DNA from: Cystobacter ferrugineus
Lineage (GTDB): Bacteria > Myxococcota > Myxococcia > Myxococcales > Myxococcaceae
Direction of reading: 5' to 3'
Length of the DNA stretch: 64,000 nucleotides
NCBI RefSeq assembly: GCF_001887355.1
Contig: NZ_MPIN01000021.1
Coordinates: 44,790 to 108,789 of the forward strand
Positions within the stretch are counted from its first letter, which is position 1; every line of letters begins with the position of its first letter. Shown piece by piece: positions 9,235 through 18,640 of this stretch. Below the pieces are notes generated by a model, which was not told the origin of the DNA, did no database searches, and worked only from the letters and a program-made list of their open reading frames with translations. The translations under genes and the position numbers were made by a program.

Positions 9235-10665
9235 CTAGTCGCCCTTCCCCAGTCCGTGTTGGCGGATCAGCTCGGCGAGTTCCGGTCCCACCTGGGTGAT
9301 GTCACCCGCGCCCAGGGTGACCACCAGGTCTCCCTCGCGCAGCCGCGGCAGCAGGGCCCGCGCCAGGTCCGTGCGCTTCTCCACGAAGGTGACGTCGCGG
9401 TGGCCGTGGGCCTGGATGGCCTCCACGAGGGCATCCGCCGTGGCGCCGGGGATGGGCTCCTCGCCCGCGGCGTAGACGCTGGAGACGAAGAGCACGTCCG
9501 CGTCGTTGAAGGAGGTGGCGAACTCGGTGAACAGGTCGTGCGTGCGCGTGTAGCGGTGGGGCTGGAAGGCCACCACGAGCCGGCGGCCAAAGGCGCGCCG
9601 GGCGCCCGCGAGCGTGGCCTGCACCTCGGTGGGGTGATGGCCGTAGTCGTCCACGATGGTGACGCCCCCCGCCTCGCCCCGCACGGTGAAGCGCCGCTGC
9701 ACGCCGCCGAACTCGGCCAGCGCGCCGCGCACCACGTCCAGGGGCACGTCCATCTCCTCGGCCGCGGCGATGACGGCCAGGGCGTTGAGCGCGTTGTGCG
9801 CGCCCACCATGCGCACGCGGAACTCCCCGAGCGGCTCATCGCGCCGGTAGGCCTCGAAGCGGGTGGAGAAGCCCTCCAGCCGCACGCCCTCCAGCCGGTA
9901 GTCCGCCATGTGCGAGCTGCCGTAGGTGACGAAGCGCTTCTCCATGCGCGGCAGCAGCGACTGCACGTTGGGGTTGTCCAGGCACAGGACGTTGAGACCG
10001 TAGAAGGGCACGCGGTTGCAGAAGGACGTGAAGGCGTCCTTCAGGTTGTCCAGCGTGCCGTAGTGGTCCATGTGCTCCGGATCGATGTTCGTGACGATGG
10101 TGATGGACGGGTGCAGGTGCAGGAAGCTGCCGTCGCTCTCGTCGGCCTCCACCACCATCAGCTCGCTCTTGCCCAGCTTGGCGTTGGAGTCGAGCACGTT
10201 CACCTTGCCACCCACCACCGCCGTGGGATCCAGGCCCGCGGCGGAGAGCACGGTGGCCACCATGGAGGTGGTGGTCGTCTTGCCGTGGCTGCCCGCGACG
10301 GCGACGGCGTACTTGAGCCGCATCAGCTCGGCGAGCATCTCCGCGCGGGGGATGACGGGAATCTTGCGCTGGCGCGCGCTGACGACCTCGGGGTTGTCCT
10401 TGCGCACCGCCGAGGAGATGACCACCACGTCCGCGTGGACGAGGTTCTCCGCCCGGTGGCCCTCGAAGAGCGTGGCGCCCAACTGGCTCAGCCGGCGGGT
10501 GATGTCGCTGGCCTTGAGATCCGAGCCCGACACGCGGTAGCCGAGGTTGAGCAGCACCTCGGCGATGCCGCTCATGCCGATGCCGCCGACTCCCACGAAG
10601 TGCACGTGCGCGGCATGACGGGTCTTGAAGAGGCTCGTGGTCCTCACGGAGCGGTGGTTCGTCAC
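9235..10665 (-). CDS. murC: UDP-N-acetylmuramate--L-alanine ligase
   Basis: First Mur ligase; adds L-Ala to UDP-MurNAc with ATP. 476 residues (E. coli 491). [18 protein letters not shown] (about 21-38) is the MurC-specific N-terminal Rossmann motif; GSHGKTTT at 125-132 is the P-loop; [11 protein letters not shown] and [10 protein letters not shown] are further MurC signatures. A GTG at 10665 is taken as start; GAGGAG lies a little upstream. It sits between murG (15 bases) and murB (4 bases). Confidence 0.97.
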   Translation of the reverse strand: MTNHRSVRTTSLFKTRHAAHVHFVGVGGIGMSGIAEVLLNLGYRVSGSDLKASDITRRLSQLGATLFEGHRAENLVHADVVVISSAVRKDNPEVVSARQRKIPVIPRAEMLAELMRLKYAVAVAGSHGKTTTTSMVATVLSAAGLDPTAVVGGKVNVLDSNAKLGKSELMVVEADESDGSFLHLHPSITIVTNIDPEHMDHYGTLDNLKDAFTSFCNRVPFYGLNVLCLDNPNVQSLLPRMEKRFVTYGSSHMADYRLEGVRLEGFSTRFEAYRRDEPLGEFRVRMVGAHNALNALAVIAAAEEMDVPLDVVRGALAEFGGVQRRFTVRGEAGGVTIVDDYGHHPTEVQATLAGARRAFGRRLVVAFQPHRYTRTHDLFTEFATSFNDADVLFVSSVYAAGEEPIPGATADALVEAIQAHGHRDVTFVEKRTDLARALLPRLREGDLVVTLGAGDITQVGPELAELIRQHGLGKGD

Positions 10666-10680
10666 GGGGTGATTGTCTCC

Positions 10681-11886
10681 TCAGACCTGTTTTTCGTTGC
10701 TACCCGACGATGAATTCCCCCCCTCCGGCTTCGGCTTCTTACTACCACCCGGCTTCTTCGCGCGGGGATCCTCGCCACGCGCCTCGGCGCGGCCATCGGG
10801 ACCGTACTTCTTCACCATCAGGTCCACGAGCACGTCAGCCAGCTCCTTGGCGGCCTCGGGGCGGCCCATCAGGCCCGCCTTCTTCTCCATCTGCCGCAGC
10901 CGCTCCGGCTCGTTCTTGAGGCGGCGGATCTCCGAGGCCAGCTTCTCCCCGGAGAGCTCCGACTCCCGGAACATGAGAGCGGCGCCCGAGCCCACCAGCG
11001 CCTGGGCGTTGACTTCCTGGTGGTTGTCGGTGGCGAAGGGAAAGGGGATGAGGATGCTGGCCTTCTTGGCCACCATGAGCTCGGCCAGCGTGGTGGCGCC
11101 CGCCCGGCAGACGACGAGCGAGGCGAGGGCATAAGCGCTCGACATGTCGTCGATGAACTCCACCACCTCGGCGTCGAAGCCCTTGGCCGCGTAGCCCTGG
11201 CGCACCGTCTCCAGGTCGTTCTTGCCCGTCTGGTGGACGATCTTGAGCTGGCCCTTCAAGTCACCCAGGTGGTCCAGCGCATCGAGCATGCGCTGGTTGA
11301 TGCCGCGGGCGCCGAGGCTGCCGCCGAAGACGAGCAGCGAGAAGGTCTCGTGGGGCGCGTTCGAGCGCAGGAAGTTGTCCATCAGCTTGCGGCGGATGGG
11401 GTTGCCCACGAGCTGCACCTTGCCGGCGGGGAAGAAGGCGCTCGCGCCCTCGAAGGCGGTGAAGACGACGCGCACGAACTTGCCGAGCAGCTTGTTGGTG
11501 AGCCCCGGCAGCGCGTTCTGCTCCTGCACCGCGGTGGGGATGCCGAGCAGGGCCGCCGCGAGCACCACCGGCCCGCTGGAGTAGCCCCCCACGCCCACCA
11601 CCACGTCCGGCTTGTGGCGCCGGAGGATGCGAAAGGACTCGATGAAGGACATGGGCAGGGCGAACAGGCCCTGGATGAATCCCACCAGGCCCTTGCCCTT
11701 GAGGCCCCGCGCCTGGATGGTCTCCAGGGGGTAGCCCTCGCGGGGAACGACCCGGGCCTCCAGGCCGCGCGTGGTCCCGACGAACACCACCTGGTTGGCG
11801 TGGTGCCGCGTCACCACCTCCTCGGCCAGGGCGATGCCCGGGTAGAGATGGCCTCCCGTGCCGCCTCCCGCGATGAGCACCTTCAC
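10681..11886 (-). CDS. murG: Undecaprenyldiphospho-muramoylpentapeptide beta-N-acetylglucosaminyltransferase
   Basis: Membrane-associated GT-B enzyme that adds GlcNAc to lipid I to make lipid II. GGTGGHLYPGIAL at about 8-20 is the glycine-rich N-terminal motif; FGGSLGARGIN and the VVCRAGATTLAEL UDP-GlcNAc site follow. At 401 residues it is about 45 longer than E. coli MurG. The extra length is a Lys/Pro/Ser-rich tail after the last helix (KKPGGSKKPKPEGGN...NEKQV), probably disordered. The GTG start overlaps the ftsW stop (GTGA). Confidence 0.96.
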   Translation of the reverse strand: MKVLIAGGGTGGHLYPGIALAEEVVTRHHANQVVFVGTTRGLEARVVPREGYPLETIQARGLKGKGLVGFIQGLFALPMSFIESFRILRRHKPDVVVGVGGYSSGPVVLAAALLGIPTAVQEQNALPGLTNKLLGKFVRVVFTAFEGASAFFPAGKVQLVGNPIRRKLMDNFLRSNAPHETFSLLVFGGSLGARGINQRMLDALDHLGDLKGQLKIVHQTGKNDLETVRQGYAAKGFDAEVVEFIDDMSSAYALASLVVCRAGATTLAELMVAKKASILIPFPFATDNHQEVNAQALVGSGAALMFRESELSGEKLASEIRRLKNEPERLRQMEKKAGLMGRPEAAKELADVLVDLMVKKYGPDGRAEARGEDPRAKKPGGSKKPKPEGGNSSSGSNEKQV

Positions 11887-13052
11887 GCCGCCACCTCCCT
11901 CAAGTCACCGCTGGAGCGCAGGGGCCGGCCGCCGCCGGGCTGCGCGCTCGCGCTGAGGGACAGCAATACACCGGCGCCCCCCATCAACACCACCAGGGAC
12001 GAGCCTCCATAGGATACGAAGGGGAGTGTCAAACCCTTGGTCGGCAGCAGGCCCATGGCCACGCACATGTTCACCGCGGCCTGCACGGCGATGATGGAGG
12101 TGAGACCCAGACCCAGGTAGGTGCCGAACGCCTCCGGCGCCGCGAGGCTCGCGCGGATGCCCCGCCAGATGATGAGGGCGTACAGCCCCACCAGCACCCC
12201 TACCCCCAACAGGCCCAGCTCCTCGCCGATGATGGCGAAGATGAAGTCGGTGTGGGCCTCGGGCAGGAAGAAGAGCTTCTGCCGCCCGTCGCCCAGCCCC
12301 AGGCCCGTGAGGCCCCCGGAGCCGATGGACATGAGCGACTCGGCCACCTGGTAGCCGATGTCGTGCCGGTGGGCCCAGGGGTCCAGGAACGCCAGCACGC
12401 GCTTCATGCGGTAGGGGCTGGTGGCGATGGCCGCGTAGGCCAGGGGCAGCGCCAGCAGCACCGAGCCCACCAGATAGCTGAGCTTCGTCCCCGCGGCGAA
12501 CAGCAGCGCGAACAGCAGGAACACCAACAACACCGAGCTGCCGAAGTCCGGCTGCAACATACAAAGGCCCACCAGCAGACCGCACAAGAGCAGGTGGGGG
12601 AGGAAGCCCACGGAGAAGGTGGCCACCTTCTCGCGCTTCTTCGCCAGCGAGTAGGAGAGGTAGACGACCCAGGCGAACTTGGCCACCTCGGCCGGCTGGA
12701 GGCTGAAGCCCGGCAGGCGGATCCACCGCCGCGCCCCACCCACCGTGGTGCCAATGCCCGGGATGAGCACCAGCACCAGCAACACCAGCGTCACCAGCAA
12801 CAGCGGGTAGGCGAACCGCGCCAGCCGACGCCAGCCCACCTTCATCCCCACCGCCATGGCCACCACCCCGATGCCCGCCGCCAGCAGGTGGCGGTGGAGG
12901 AAGTAGAGGCTGTCTCCCAGCTTGTCCTGCGCCATGACGGCGCTCGCCGAGTACACCATCACCAGGCCAAGCGAGACGAGCGACAGCACGGCACACAAGA
13001 GCAACGCGTCGAACCGCACGGGGGCGGTGGACACGGCGGCGGTGGCCTTCAT
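11883..13052 (-). CDS. ftsW: Septal peptidoglycan polymerase FtsW (SEDS family)
   Basis: Multi-pass SEDS glycosyltransferase that polymerises lipid II at the septum together with FtsI. 389 residues with about ten hydrophobic helices. Family motifs: GLVMVYSAS near the N-terminus, GARRWIRLPGFSLQPAEVAK, LQPDFGSSVLL, GIGTTVGG and the C-terminal LPFVSYGGSS. ATG 13052. It lies between murD and murG, as in most dcw clusters; its partner ftsI is upstream in the same run. Confidence 0.97.
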   Translation of the reverse strand: MKATAAVSTAPVRFDALLLCAVLSLVSLGLVMVYSASAVMAQDKLGDSLYFLHRHLLAAGIGVVAMAVGMKVGWRRLARFAYPLLLVTLVLLVLVLIPGIGTTVGGARRWIRLPGFSLQPAEVAKFAWVVYLSYSLAKKREKVATFSVGFLPHLLLCGLLVGLCMLQPDFGSSVLLVFLLFALLFAAGTKLSYLVGSVLLALPLAYAAIATSPYRMKRVLAFLDPWAHRHDIGYQVAESLMSIGSGGLTGLGLGDGRQKLFFLPEAHTDFIFAIIGEELGLLGVGVLVGLYALIIWRGIRASLAAPEAFGTYLGLGLTSIIAVQAAVNMCVAMGLLPTKGLTLPFVSYGGSSLVVLMGGAGVLLSLSASAQPGGGRPLRSSGDLREVAA

Positions 13053-13056
13053 GGGC

Positions 13057-14433
13057 TCAGAGTTCCTCTACCAGGCGTTTGAAGGTGTCGCCCCGGTGCT
13101 CGAAGTTCTGGAACTGATCGTACGACGCACATGCGGGTGACAAAAGAACCGTGTCGCCCGGAACCGCCAGCTCCCTGGCCCGACGGACGGCTTGAGCCAA
13201 CGTCCCACAGGGGTGGACGGTGGCCGCGCCCTCGTACGCCCGGGCGAGCAGCTCCGCGTCCTGTCCGATGGTGAGCACCGTCTTCACCTTGCCGCGGCCC
13301 TCCTCCACCATGGGGGCATAGGGGGCGCCCTTGCCCTTGCCGCCCGCGATGAGGAGCACGTCCCGGGTGAAGGCGCGCAGGGCCACCAGCACCGAGTCCA
13401 CGTTGGTGGCCTTGGAGTCGTTCACCCACTCCACGCCCCCGAGCACGCGCACGCTCTCCAGGCGGTGGGGAAGCCCGGGGTAGCTGTCCAGCCCGGCCTG
13501 CACGCCCTCGTGGGACACGCCGGCCAGCCGCGCCAGCAGCGCCGCCGCCATGGCGTTCTGCGCGTTGTGGCCCCCGCGCAGCGCGCGGTTGGTGAGGGTG
13601 AAGGACTCGCCCGCCTCCCCCACTCCCGTGAAGCCGAAACCCCCGGGACGCGCCACCGCCAGGCCCGCGAGCACCGGCGCGGACGCCACGGGACGCCCCG
13701 TGAGGCTGAAGCCGTAGACGGGCACCCGCGCCGCCTCGGCCAGCCGCATCACGTCCGCGTCGTCCGCGTTCACCACGGCGAAGTCACCGGACGCCTGGTT
13801 CTTGAAGATGCGCGCCTTGGCCGCGCCATAGGCCGCGTGGTCCGCGTACCGGTCGATGTGGTCCGGCGTGAGGTTGAGGATGGCGGAGCCCTGGGGCCGC
13901 AGGGTGTCGATGCCCTCGAGCTGGAAGCTCGACAGCTCCACCACCAGCGCGTCCCAGTCACCGGGGGACAGGGCGGCCTCGCTCAGCGGACGCCCGAGGT
14001 TGCCGCCCACGAAGGTGCGCCGGCCACCGCGCGCGAAGAGCTCGCCGGTGAGCGCCGTGGTGGTGCTCTTGCCGTTGGTGCCGGTGATGCCGAGCAGCGG
14101 CACGTGCGGGAGGAAGCGCGAGGCCAGCTCGACCTCGCCCCACACGGGCACCCCGGCGGCGCGCACCGCCTGGAGCTCCGGCAGGGCCAGGGGCACGCCC
14201 GGGCTCACCACCACCAACCGCTGCGACTCCAGGAGGCCCGGCGGCGGAGGGCTCGTGACGAGCGTGACGCCCTGGGCCTCAAGCTCGCGCGCCGTGTCCC
14301 CCAGCGCCTGCGCGCCGCGTGCATCCAGCGCCGTCACCCGCGCGCCCAAGCGCGTCAACAACCGGATGGCCGCCAGCCCACTCTTGGCCAGCCCGTACAC
14401 GACTACCTTCGCGTCCTTCAGGTCGGGCGTCAT
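13057..14433 (-). CDS. murD: UDP-N-acetylmuramoylalanine--D-glutamate ligase
   Basis: Mur ligase that adds D-Glu. 458 residues from the ATG at 14433 (E. coli 438). The N-terminal VVVYGLAKSGLAAIRLL Rossmann motif, GTNGKSTT P-loop at 118-125, NLTPDHIDRY and WVNDSKATN are MurD signatures. A GTG at 14451 is in frame, but GGAGGGAG sits 8 bases before ATG 14433, which decides the start. Gaps are 21 bases after mraY and 4 before ftsW. Confidence 0.97.
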   Translation of the reverse strand: MTPDLKDAKVVVYGLAKSGLAAIRLLTRLGARVTALDARGAQALGDTARELEAQGVTLVTSPPPPGLLESQRLVVVSPGVPLALPELQAVRAAGVPVWGEVELASRFLPHVPLLGITGTNGKSTTTALTGELFARGGRRTFVGGNLGRPLSEAALSPGDWDALVVELSSFQLEGIDTLRPQGSAILNLTPDHIDRYADHAAYGAAKARIFKNQASGDFAVVNADDADVMRLAEAARVPVYGFSLTGRPVASAPVLAGLAVARPGGFGFTGVGEAGESFTLTNRALRGGHNAQNAMAAALLARLAGVSHEGVQAGLDSYPGLPHRLESVRVLGGVEWVNDSKATNVDSVLVALRAFTRDVLLIAGGKGKGAPYAPMVEEGRGKVKTVLTIGQDAELLARAYEGAATVHPCGTLAQAVRRARELAVPGDTVLLSPACASYDQFQNFEHRGDTFKRLVEEL

Positions 14434-14454
14434 GCGCGCCACTCCCTCCACGGC

Positions 14455-15636
14455 CTACCGCAACTTGATGGACAACAGGGCCACGCCGCCGCAGAGGATG
14501 GCGACGATCCAGAAGCGCACGATGATCTTCGGCTCGGCCATGCCCTTGAGCTCGAAGTGGTGGTGCACGGGCGCCATCTTGAAGACGCGCTTGCCGGTGA
14601 GCTTGAAGGACGTCACCTGGATCATCACGCTGAGGATCTCCGCGAAGAAGACCCCGTGGATGATGGCGGAGACGACTTCGTTCTTCGACAGCACCGCCAG
14701 CCCGCCGAGCGCGCCACCCAGCGCGAGCGAGCCGATGTCGCCCATGAAGACGGAGGCCGGATAGGCGTTGAACCAGAGGAAGGAGATGCCCGCCCCCACG
14801 ATGCTGGCGCAGAAGACGGACAGCTCCGCGCCACCGGGCACCTCGGGCACGCCGAGGTAGCGCCACAGGGGCTGCGCCACCAGCCGCGCCACGCCGTCCA
14901 CCGTCTCCACGTTGGACAGGCGGATGGAGGAGCCCGCCACGTAGCAGAGCACCGCGAAGGTGCTGGCCGCGATGATGGTGGGCATGATGGCCAGGCCGTC
15001 CAGGCCGTCGGTGATGTTGACGGCGTTGGAGGTGCCCACCACCACGACCCAGGCGAACACCACGTAGAACCAGCCGAAGTCCGGATTGAAGCGGTGCGTG
15101 GGCACGAAGGGCAGCGTGAGCTTCGTGTCGATGAGCAGCGTGGGCCCGGAGAAGGAGCCATCCGGCCCCGTCCACGAGCACATGAGGCCGAAGATGGCGA
15201 TGAAGTAGAACACCGTCTGCAGCACCATCTTGTAGCGGCCCGCGAGCCCCTTGGAGTTGCGCTTGCTCAGCTTGAGCCAGTCGTCCAGGAAGCCGATGAA
15301 GCCGTAGCCGAGCGTGAGCACCAGCGCCGCCCACACCGCGTGGCTGCGCAGATCCGCGAAGACGAAGGTGCCCACCGCGATGCACAGGAGGATGAGCGCG
15401 CCGCCCATGGTGGGCGTGCCCTTCTTCTTCTGGTGCGTGTCCGGCGTGTCCTCGCGCACGTTGCTCTGCCCGTGCTGCTTGAGCCGCAGCGCGGCGATGA
15501 GCCGCGGGCCCACGAACATGCCCAAGAGCAGCGAGGCCACCCCCGCCGCGACGATGCGGAAGGTGGGGTAGCGCAGGAAGTTGAGCAGGCGCCCGGCGTC
15601 CGTGTCCTTGAGCCACTCGTAGAGAAGGATGAGCAC
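14455..15636 (-). CDS. mraY: Phospho-N-acetylmuramoyl-pentapeptide transferase
   Basis: Integral membrane enzyme that transfers phospho-MurNAc-pentapeptide to undecaprenyl phosphate, giving lipid I. 393 residues with about ten helices. Diagnostic motifs: GTPTMGGALIL, FLDDWLKL with the Asp pair, NITDGLDGLA, FMGDIGSLALGG and the His cluster APVHHHFELKG. The GTG start lies one base after the murF stop. It is longer than E. coli (360), mostly in loops around residues 150-180 and 240-265. Confidence 0.97.
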   Translation of the reverse strand: MLILLYEWLKDTDAGRLLNFLRYPTFRIVAAGVASLLLGMFVGPRLIAALRLKQHGQSNVREDTPDTHQKKKGTPTMGGALILLCIAVGTFVFADLRSHAVWAALVLTLGYGFIGFLDDWLKLSKRNSKGLAGRYKMVLQTVFYFIAIFGLMCSWTGPDGSFSGPTLLIDTKLTLPFVPTHRFNPDFGWFYVVFAWVVVVGTSNAVNITDGLDGLAIMPTIIAASTFAVLCYVAGSSIRLSNVETVDGVARLVAQPLWRYLGVPEVPGGAELSVFCASIVGAGISFLWFNAYPASVFMGDIGSLALGGALGGLAVLSKNEVVSAIIHGVFFAEILSVMIQVTSFKLTGKRVFKMAPVHHHFELKGMAEPKIIVRFWIVAILCGGVALLSIKLR

Positions 15637-15637
15637 T

Positions 15638-17035
15638 TCAGTGGCCTCCCGCCGTCACGGAAGCACCCGTGAGACCCGCCACCACGCGCTCCAAGCGCAT
15701 GCCACGGCTCGCCTTGACCAACACCACGTCTCCTGACTTGAGCCTCGGCTGGAGCCAGGCCAACAGGGGCTCCACCTCGGTGAAATGCGCCGCGGCCTCG
15801 CCCAGGCCCGCGGCCTCCAGGCCCTGGCTCGAGCGCGGTCCGAAGAACGCCACCAGTTCGGCCTTGCCGCCCACGAGCGCGCCCAGGCGCGTGTGCTCCT
15901 CGCCCTCGCCCGGCCCCAGCTCCAACATGTCGCCGAGCACCGCCACCGCCCGTCCACCCGGCGCCACCAGCGAGCGCAGCGTGTCCAGCGCGGCCGCCAT
16001 GGACGCGGGGTTGGCGTTGTAGCAGTCGTCCACCACGGTGATGCCGTGGGGCGCGTCCACCACGTTGAGCCGGCGCGCGTAGGGCCGCGCGGACTCCAGC
16101 CCCTTCACGCACTCCTCCGGCGAGTAGCCCAGCGCCACCGCCAGCGCGAAGGCGCCCGTGGCGTTGAGCGCGTTGTGCTCGCCCACGAACCCCAGCCGGA
16201 CCGACCAGTCCCGGCCCTGGTAGCGCACCGTGAGCGTCAACCCCTCACGGCCGCGCGACTCCACCGCCACCAGCCGCACCTGCGCGTCCGCGTGCCGGCC
16301 AAACGTGAGCGTCTTCGCCTGGCCGCGCGCCGCCTGGGCGGGAATGAGCGCGTCATCCAGGTTCACCACGGCGATGGAGGTGGGCGGCAGCTCGCGGAAC
16401 ATCTCGCCCTCCGCCTCGGCCACGCCCTCCAGGCTGCCCAGCCCCTCCAGGTGCTCGGGCTGCACCACGGTGAGCAGGGCCGCGTCGGGCCGGGCCACGC
16501 GCGTCAGCCGCGTCATCTCGCCCGGCTGGTTCATCCCCAGCTCCACCACCGCCGCCACGTGCTCGGGCGTCAGGCGCAGGAGCGTGAGGGGCACGCCAAT
16601 CTCGTTGTTGAGGTTGCCCTCCGTCTTCAGCGCGGGGCCGCGCGTGGACAGGATGGCGCCCACCATCTCCTTGGTGGTCGTCTTCCCGTTGGAGCCCCCC
16701 ACGGCCCCCACGGGAATCCGGAAGCGCTCGCGGTGCGCGTGCCCCAGGGCACCGAGCGCCGCCAGCGTGTCCTCCACCTCGTACAGGGGGAAGCCCTCGG
16801 GAAGCGCGGGCAGCGCCCGGCCCCGCTTCACCACCGCCCCGGCCGCGCCCGCCTGGGCCGCCTGGGCGAGGAAGTCGTGCGCATCGAAGCGCTCGCCCTG
16901 GAGCGCCACGAAGAGACACCCGGGCGTGAGGGCCCGAGTGTCCGTGCAGACGGCCTGGAAGTCAGCCGCCGGCCCACCGCGCCGGGTGGCTCGCGCCACC
17001 CGCACCACCTGCTCATCCGAGAATCGTACGGCCAT
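15638..17035 (-). CDS. murF: UDP-MurNAc-tripeptide--D-alanyl-D-alanine ligase
   Basis: Adds D-Ala-D-Ala (the Ddl product) to the tripeptide precursor. 465 residues. GSNGKTTT at 114-121 is the P-loop; DTRALTPGCLFVALQGERFD is the N-terminal substrate segment; VVDDCYNANPASM and LGDMLELG are MurF signatures. ATG 17035, 29 bases after murE. Confidence 0.97.
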   Translation of the reverse strand: MAVRFSDEQVVRVARATRRGGPAADFQAVCTDTRALTPGCLFVALQGERFDAHDFLAQAAQAGAAGAVVKRGRALPALPEGFPLYEVEDTLAALGALGHAHRERFRIPVGAVGGSNGKTTTKEMVGAILSTRGPALKTEGNLNNEIGVPLTLLRLTPEHVAAVVELGMNQPGEMTRLTRVARPDAALLTVVQPEHLEGLGSLEGVAEAEGEMFRELPPTSIAVVNLDDALIPAQAARGQAKTLTFGRHADAQVRLVAVESRGREGLTLTVRYQGRDWSVRLGFVGEHNALNATGAFALAVALGYSPEECVKGLESARPYARRLNVVDAPHGITVVDDCYNANPASMAAALDTLRSLVAPGGRAVAVLGDMLELGPGEGEEHTRLGALVGGKAELVAFFGPRSSQGLEAAGLGEAAAHFTEVEPLLAWLQPRLKSGDVVLVKASRGMRLERVVAGLTGASVTAGGH

Positions 17036-17064
17036 AAGGGGAGGCTCTCTTGTGCGGCGCTCCG

Positions 17065-18585
17065 TCAGGTGCGGATGGCCAGCGCCCGCGCCGCCACCTC
17101 GCGGTCATCGAAGGCGCGCTTCTCCGTGCCGATGATCTGGTACGTCTCGTGCCCCTTGCCGGCGATGAGGACCACGTCGTCCTCCTTCGCCAGGGAGATG
17201 GCCGTCTCGATGGCCGTCTTGCGATCGACCTCCACGAGGTAGCCCTTCTCACCGCTCTTGGCCTTGCCCGCGGAGATGCGGCGCAGGCCGCCCTTCTCCA
17301 GGCCCGGCGTCACCTGGGCGATGATGTCGTCGGGGTTCTCGCCACGCGGGTTGTCGCTCGTCACCACGGACAGGTCCGCGCCCTCGGCCGCGGCGGCGCC
17401 CATGAGCGGACGCTTGCCCTCGTCGCGCTCGCCCCCACAGCCGAACACCGCGATGACGCGGCCCTTGGCCATGGAGCGCGCCGCCTCCAGCGCGCGCTTG
17501 AGCGCGTCATCCGTGTGCGCGTAGTCCACCACCACCGCGGGCGCTCCGGCCTGGGGACCGTGGTTCTCCACGCGCTCCATGCGGCCGGGCACGCCCGCCA
17601 TGCGCTCGATGCCGAGCTGCACGTCCTTGCGCCGCGCGAAGCCCGCGCCGAGCGCCAGACCCGCCGCCGCGAGGACGTTCTCCAGGTTGTGCGCGCCGAG
17701 CAGCCGGCTCTTCACGGGGATGTCGCCCGCGGGCGTCTTGAGCACGCCCTTGATGCCCTGGAGCGTGAAGGACACGTCCGCGGCGGAGATCTCCCCGTTG
17801 CCCTGGCGGCTGAACTTCCACGCCATGCGCTTCTGGCCGCGCAGCTCGTTGTAGATGCGCGTGGCGTAGGTGTCGTCGCCATTGACCACCGCCACGCCCC
17901 CCTGGGACAGGTTCTCCAGGAAGAGCTTGCGCTTGGCCTGGAAGTAGTCCTCGAGGTCCTTGTGGTAGTCGAGGTGGTCGCGCGTGAGGTTGGTGAAGGC
18001 GGCGGCCTTGAAGGTGAGGCCGTGCACGCGCTCCTGGATGAGGGCGTGGCTGGACACCTCCATCACCACCGTCTCGACGCCCGCGTCCACCATCTGACGC
18101 AGGATGCGGTGCAGCTCCAGGGGCTCCGGCGTGGTGTGGGCGGTGGCATGGAACTGGCCACCGACCTTGTAGCCGAGCGTGCCTATGACGCCGGTGGACG
18201 AGTAGGCCGCGGTGGCCATGGCCTCCAGGAGGAAGGTCGTCGTCGTCTTGCCGTTGGTCCCCGTGACGGCCAGCAGGGTGAGCTGGTCCGCGGGGCGGCC
18301 GTAGAAGTTGGCCGCGATGAGCGCCAGTGCCTTCCGGGCGTTGGACACCTTGAAGTAGGGCACCTGCGAGGACAGGGGCTTTTCCGACACCACCGCCACC
18401 GCCCCCCGGGAGACCGCCTCGCCCACGAACTGGGCGCCGTCCTCCTTCGCACCCGGCACCGCGACGAACAGGTCGCCCGGCTTCACCTTGCGCGAGTCCT
18501 GCGATACCCCCGTCACGTCGACCGGGGTCCGGCCGCCCGAGGTCTGCTCGGCACCACACCCTGCGAGGACATCCGTCAGCTTCAT
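17065..18585 (-). CDS. murE: UDP-MurNAc-L-Ala-D-Glu--meso-diaminopimelate ligase
   Basis: Adds the third stem residue. 506 residues (E. coli 495). GTNGKTTT P-loop at 109-116, DSRKVKPGDLFVAVPG near the N-terminus, and VVDYAHTDDALKR. The substrate loop reads SDNPRGENPDDI; DNPR predicts meso-diaminopimelate rather than lysine, as expected for a Gram-negative wall. ATG 18585 with an AAGGGG site. It is 55 bases downstream of ftsI. Confidence 0.97.
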   Translation of the reverse strand: MKLTDVLAGCGAEQTSGGRTPVDVTGVSQDSRKVKPGDLFVAVPGAKEDGAQFVGEAVSRGAVAVVSEKPLSSQVPYFKVSNARKALALIAANFYGRPADQLTLLAVTGTNGKTTTTFLLEAMATAAYSSTGVIGTLGYKVGGQFHATAHTTPEPLELHRILRQMVDAGVETVVMEVSSHALIQERVHGLTFKAAAFTNLTRDHLDYHKDLEDYFQAKRKLFLENLSQGGVAVVNGDDTYATRIYNELRGQKRMAWKFSRQGNGEISAADVSFTLQGIKGVLKTPAGDIPVKSRLLGAHNLENVLAAAGLALGAGFARRKDVQLGIERMAGVPGRMERVENHGPQAGAPAVVVDYAHTDDALKRALEAARSMAKGRVIAVFGCGGERDEGKRPLMGAAAAEGADLSVVTSDNPRGENPDDIIAQVTPGLEKGGLRRISAGKAKSGEKGYLVEVDRKTAIETAISLAKEDDVVLIAGKGHETYQIIGTEKRAFDDREVAARALAIRT

Positions 18586-18640
18586 CTTTTCCCCTTCACA
18601 AATACTGCAAGCGCGACGGCTGGGTTCTGCGAGCGCGACC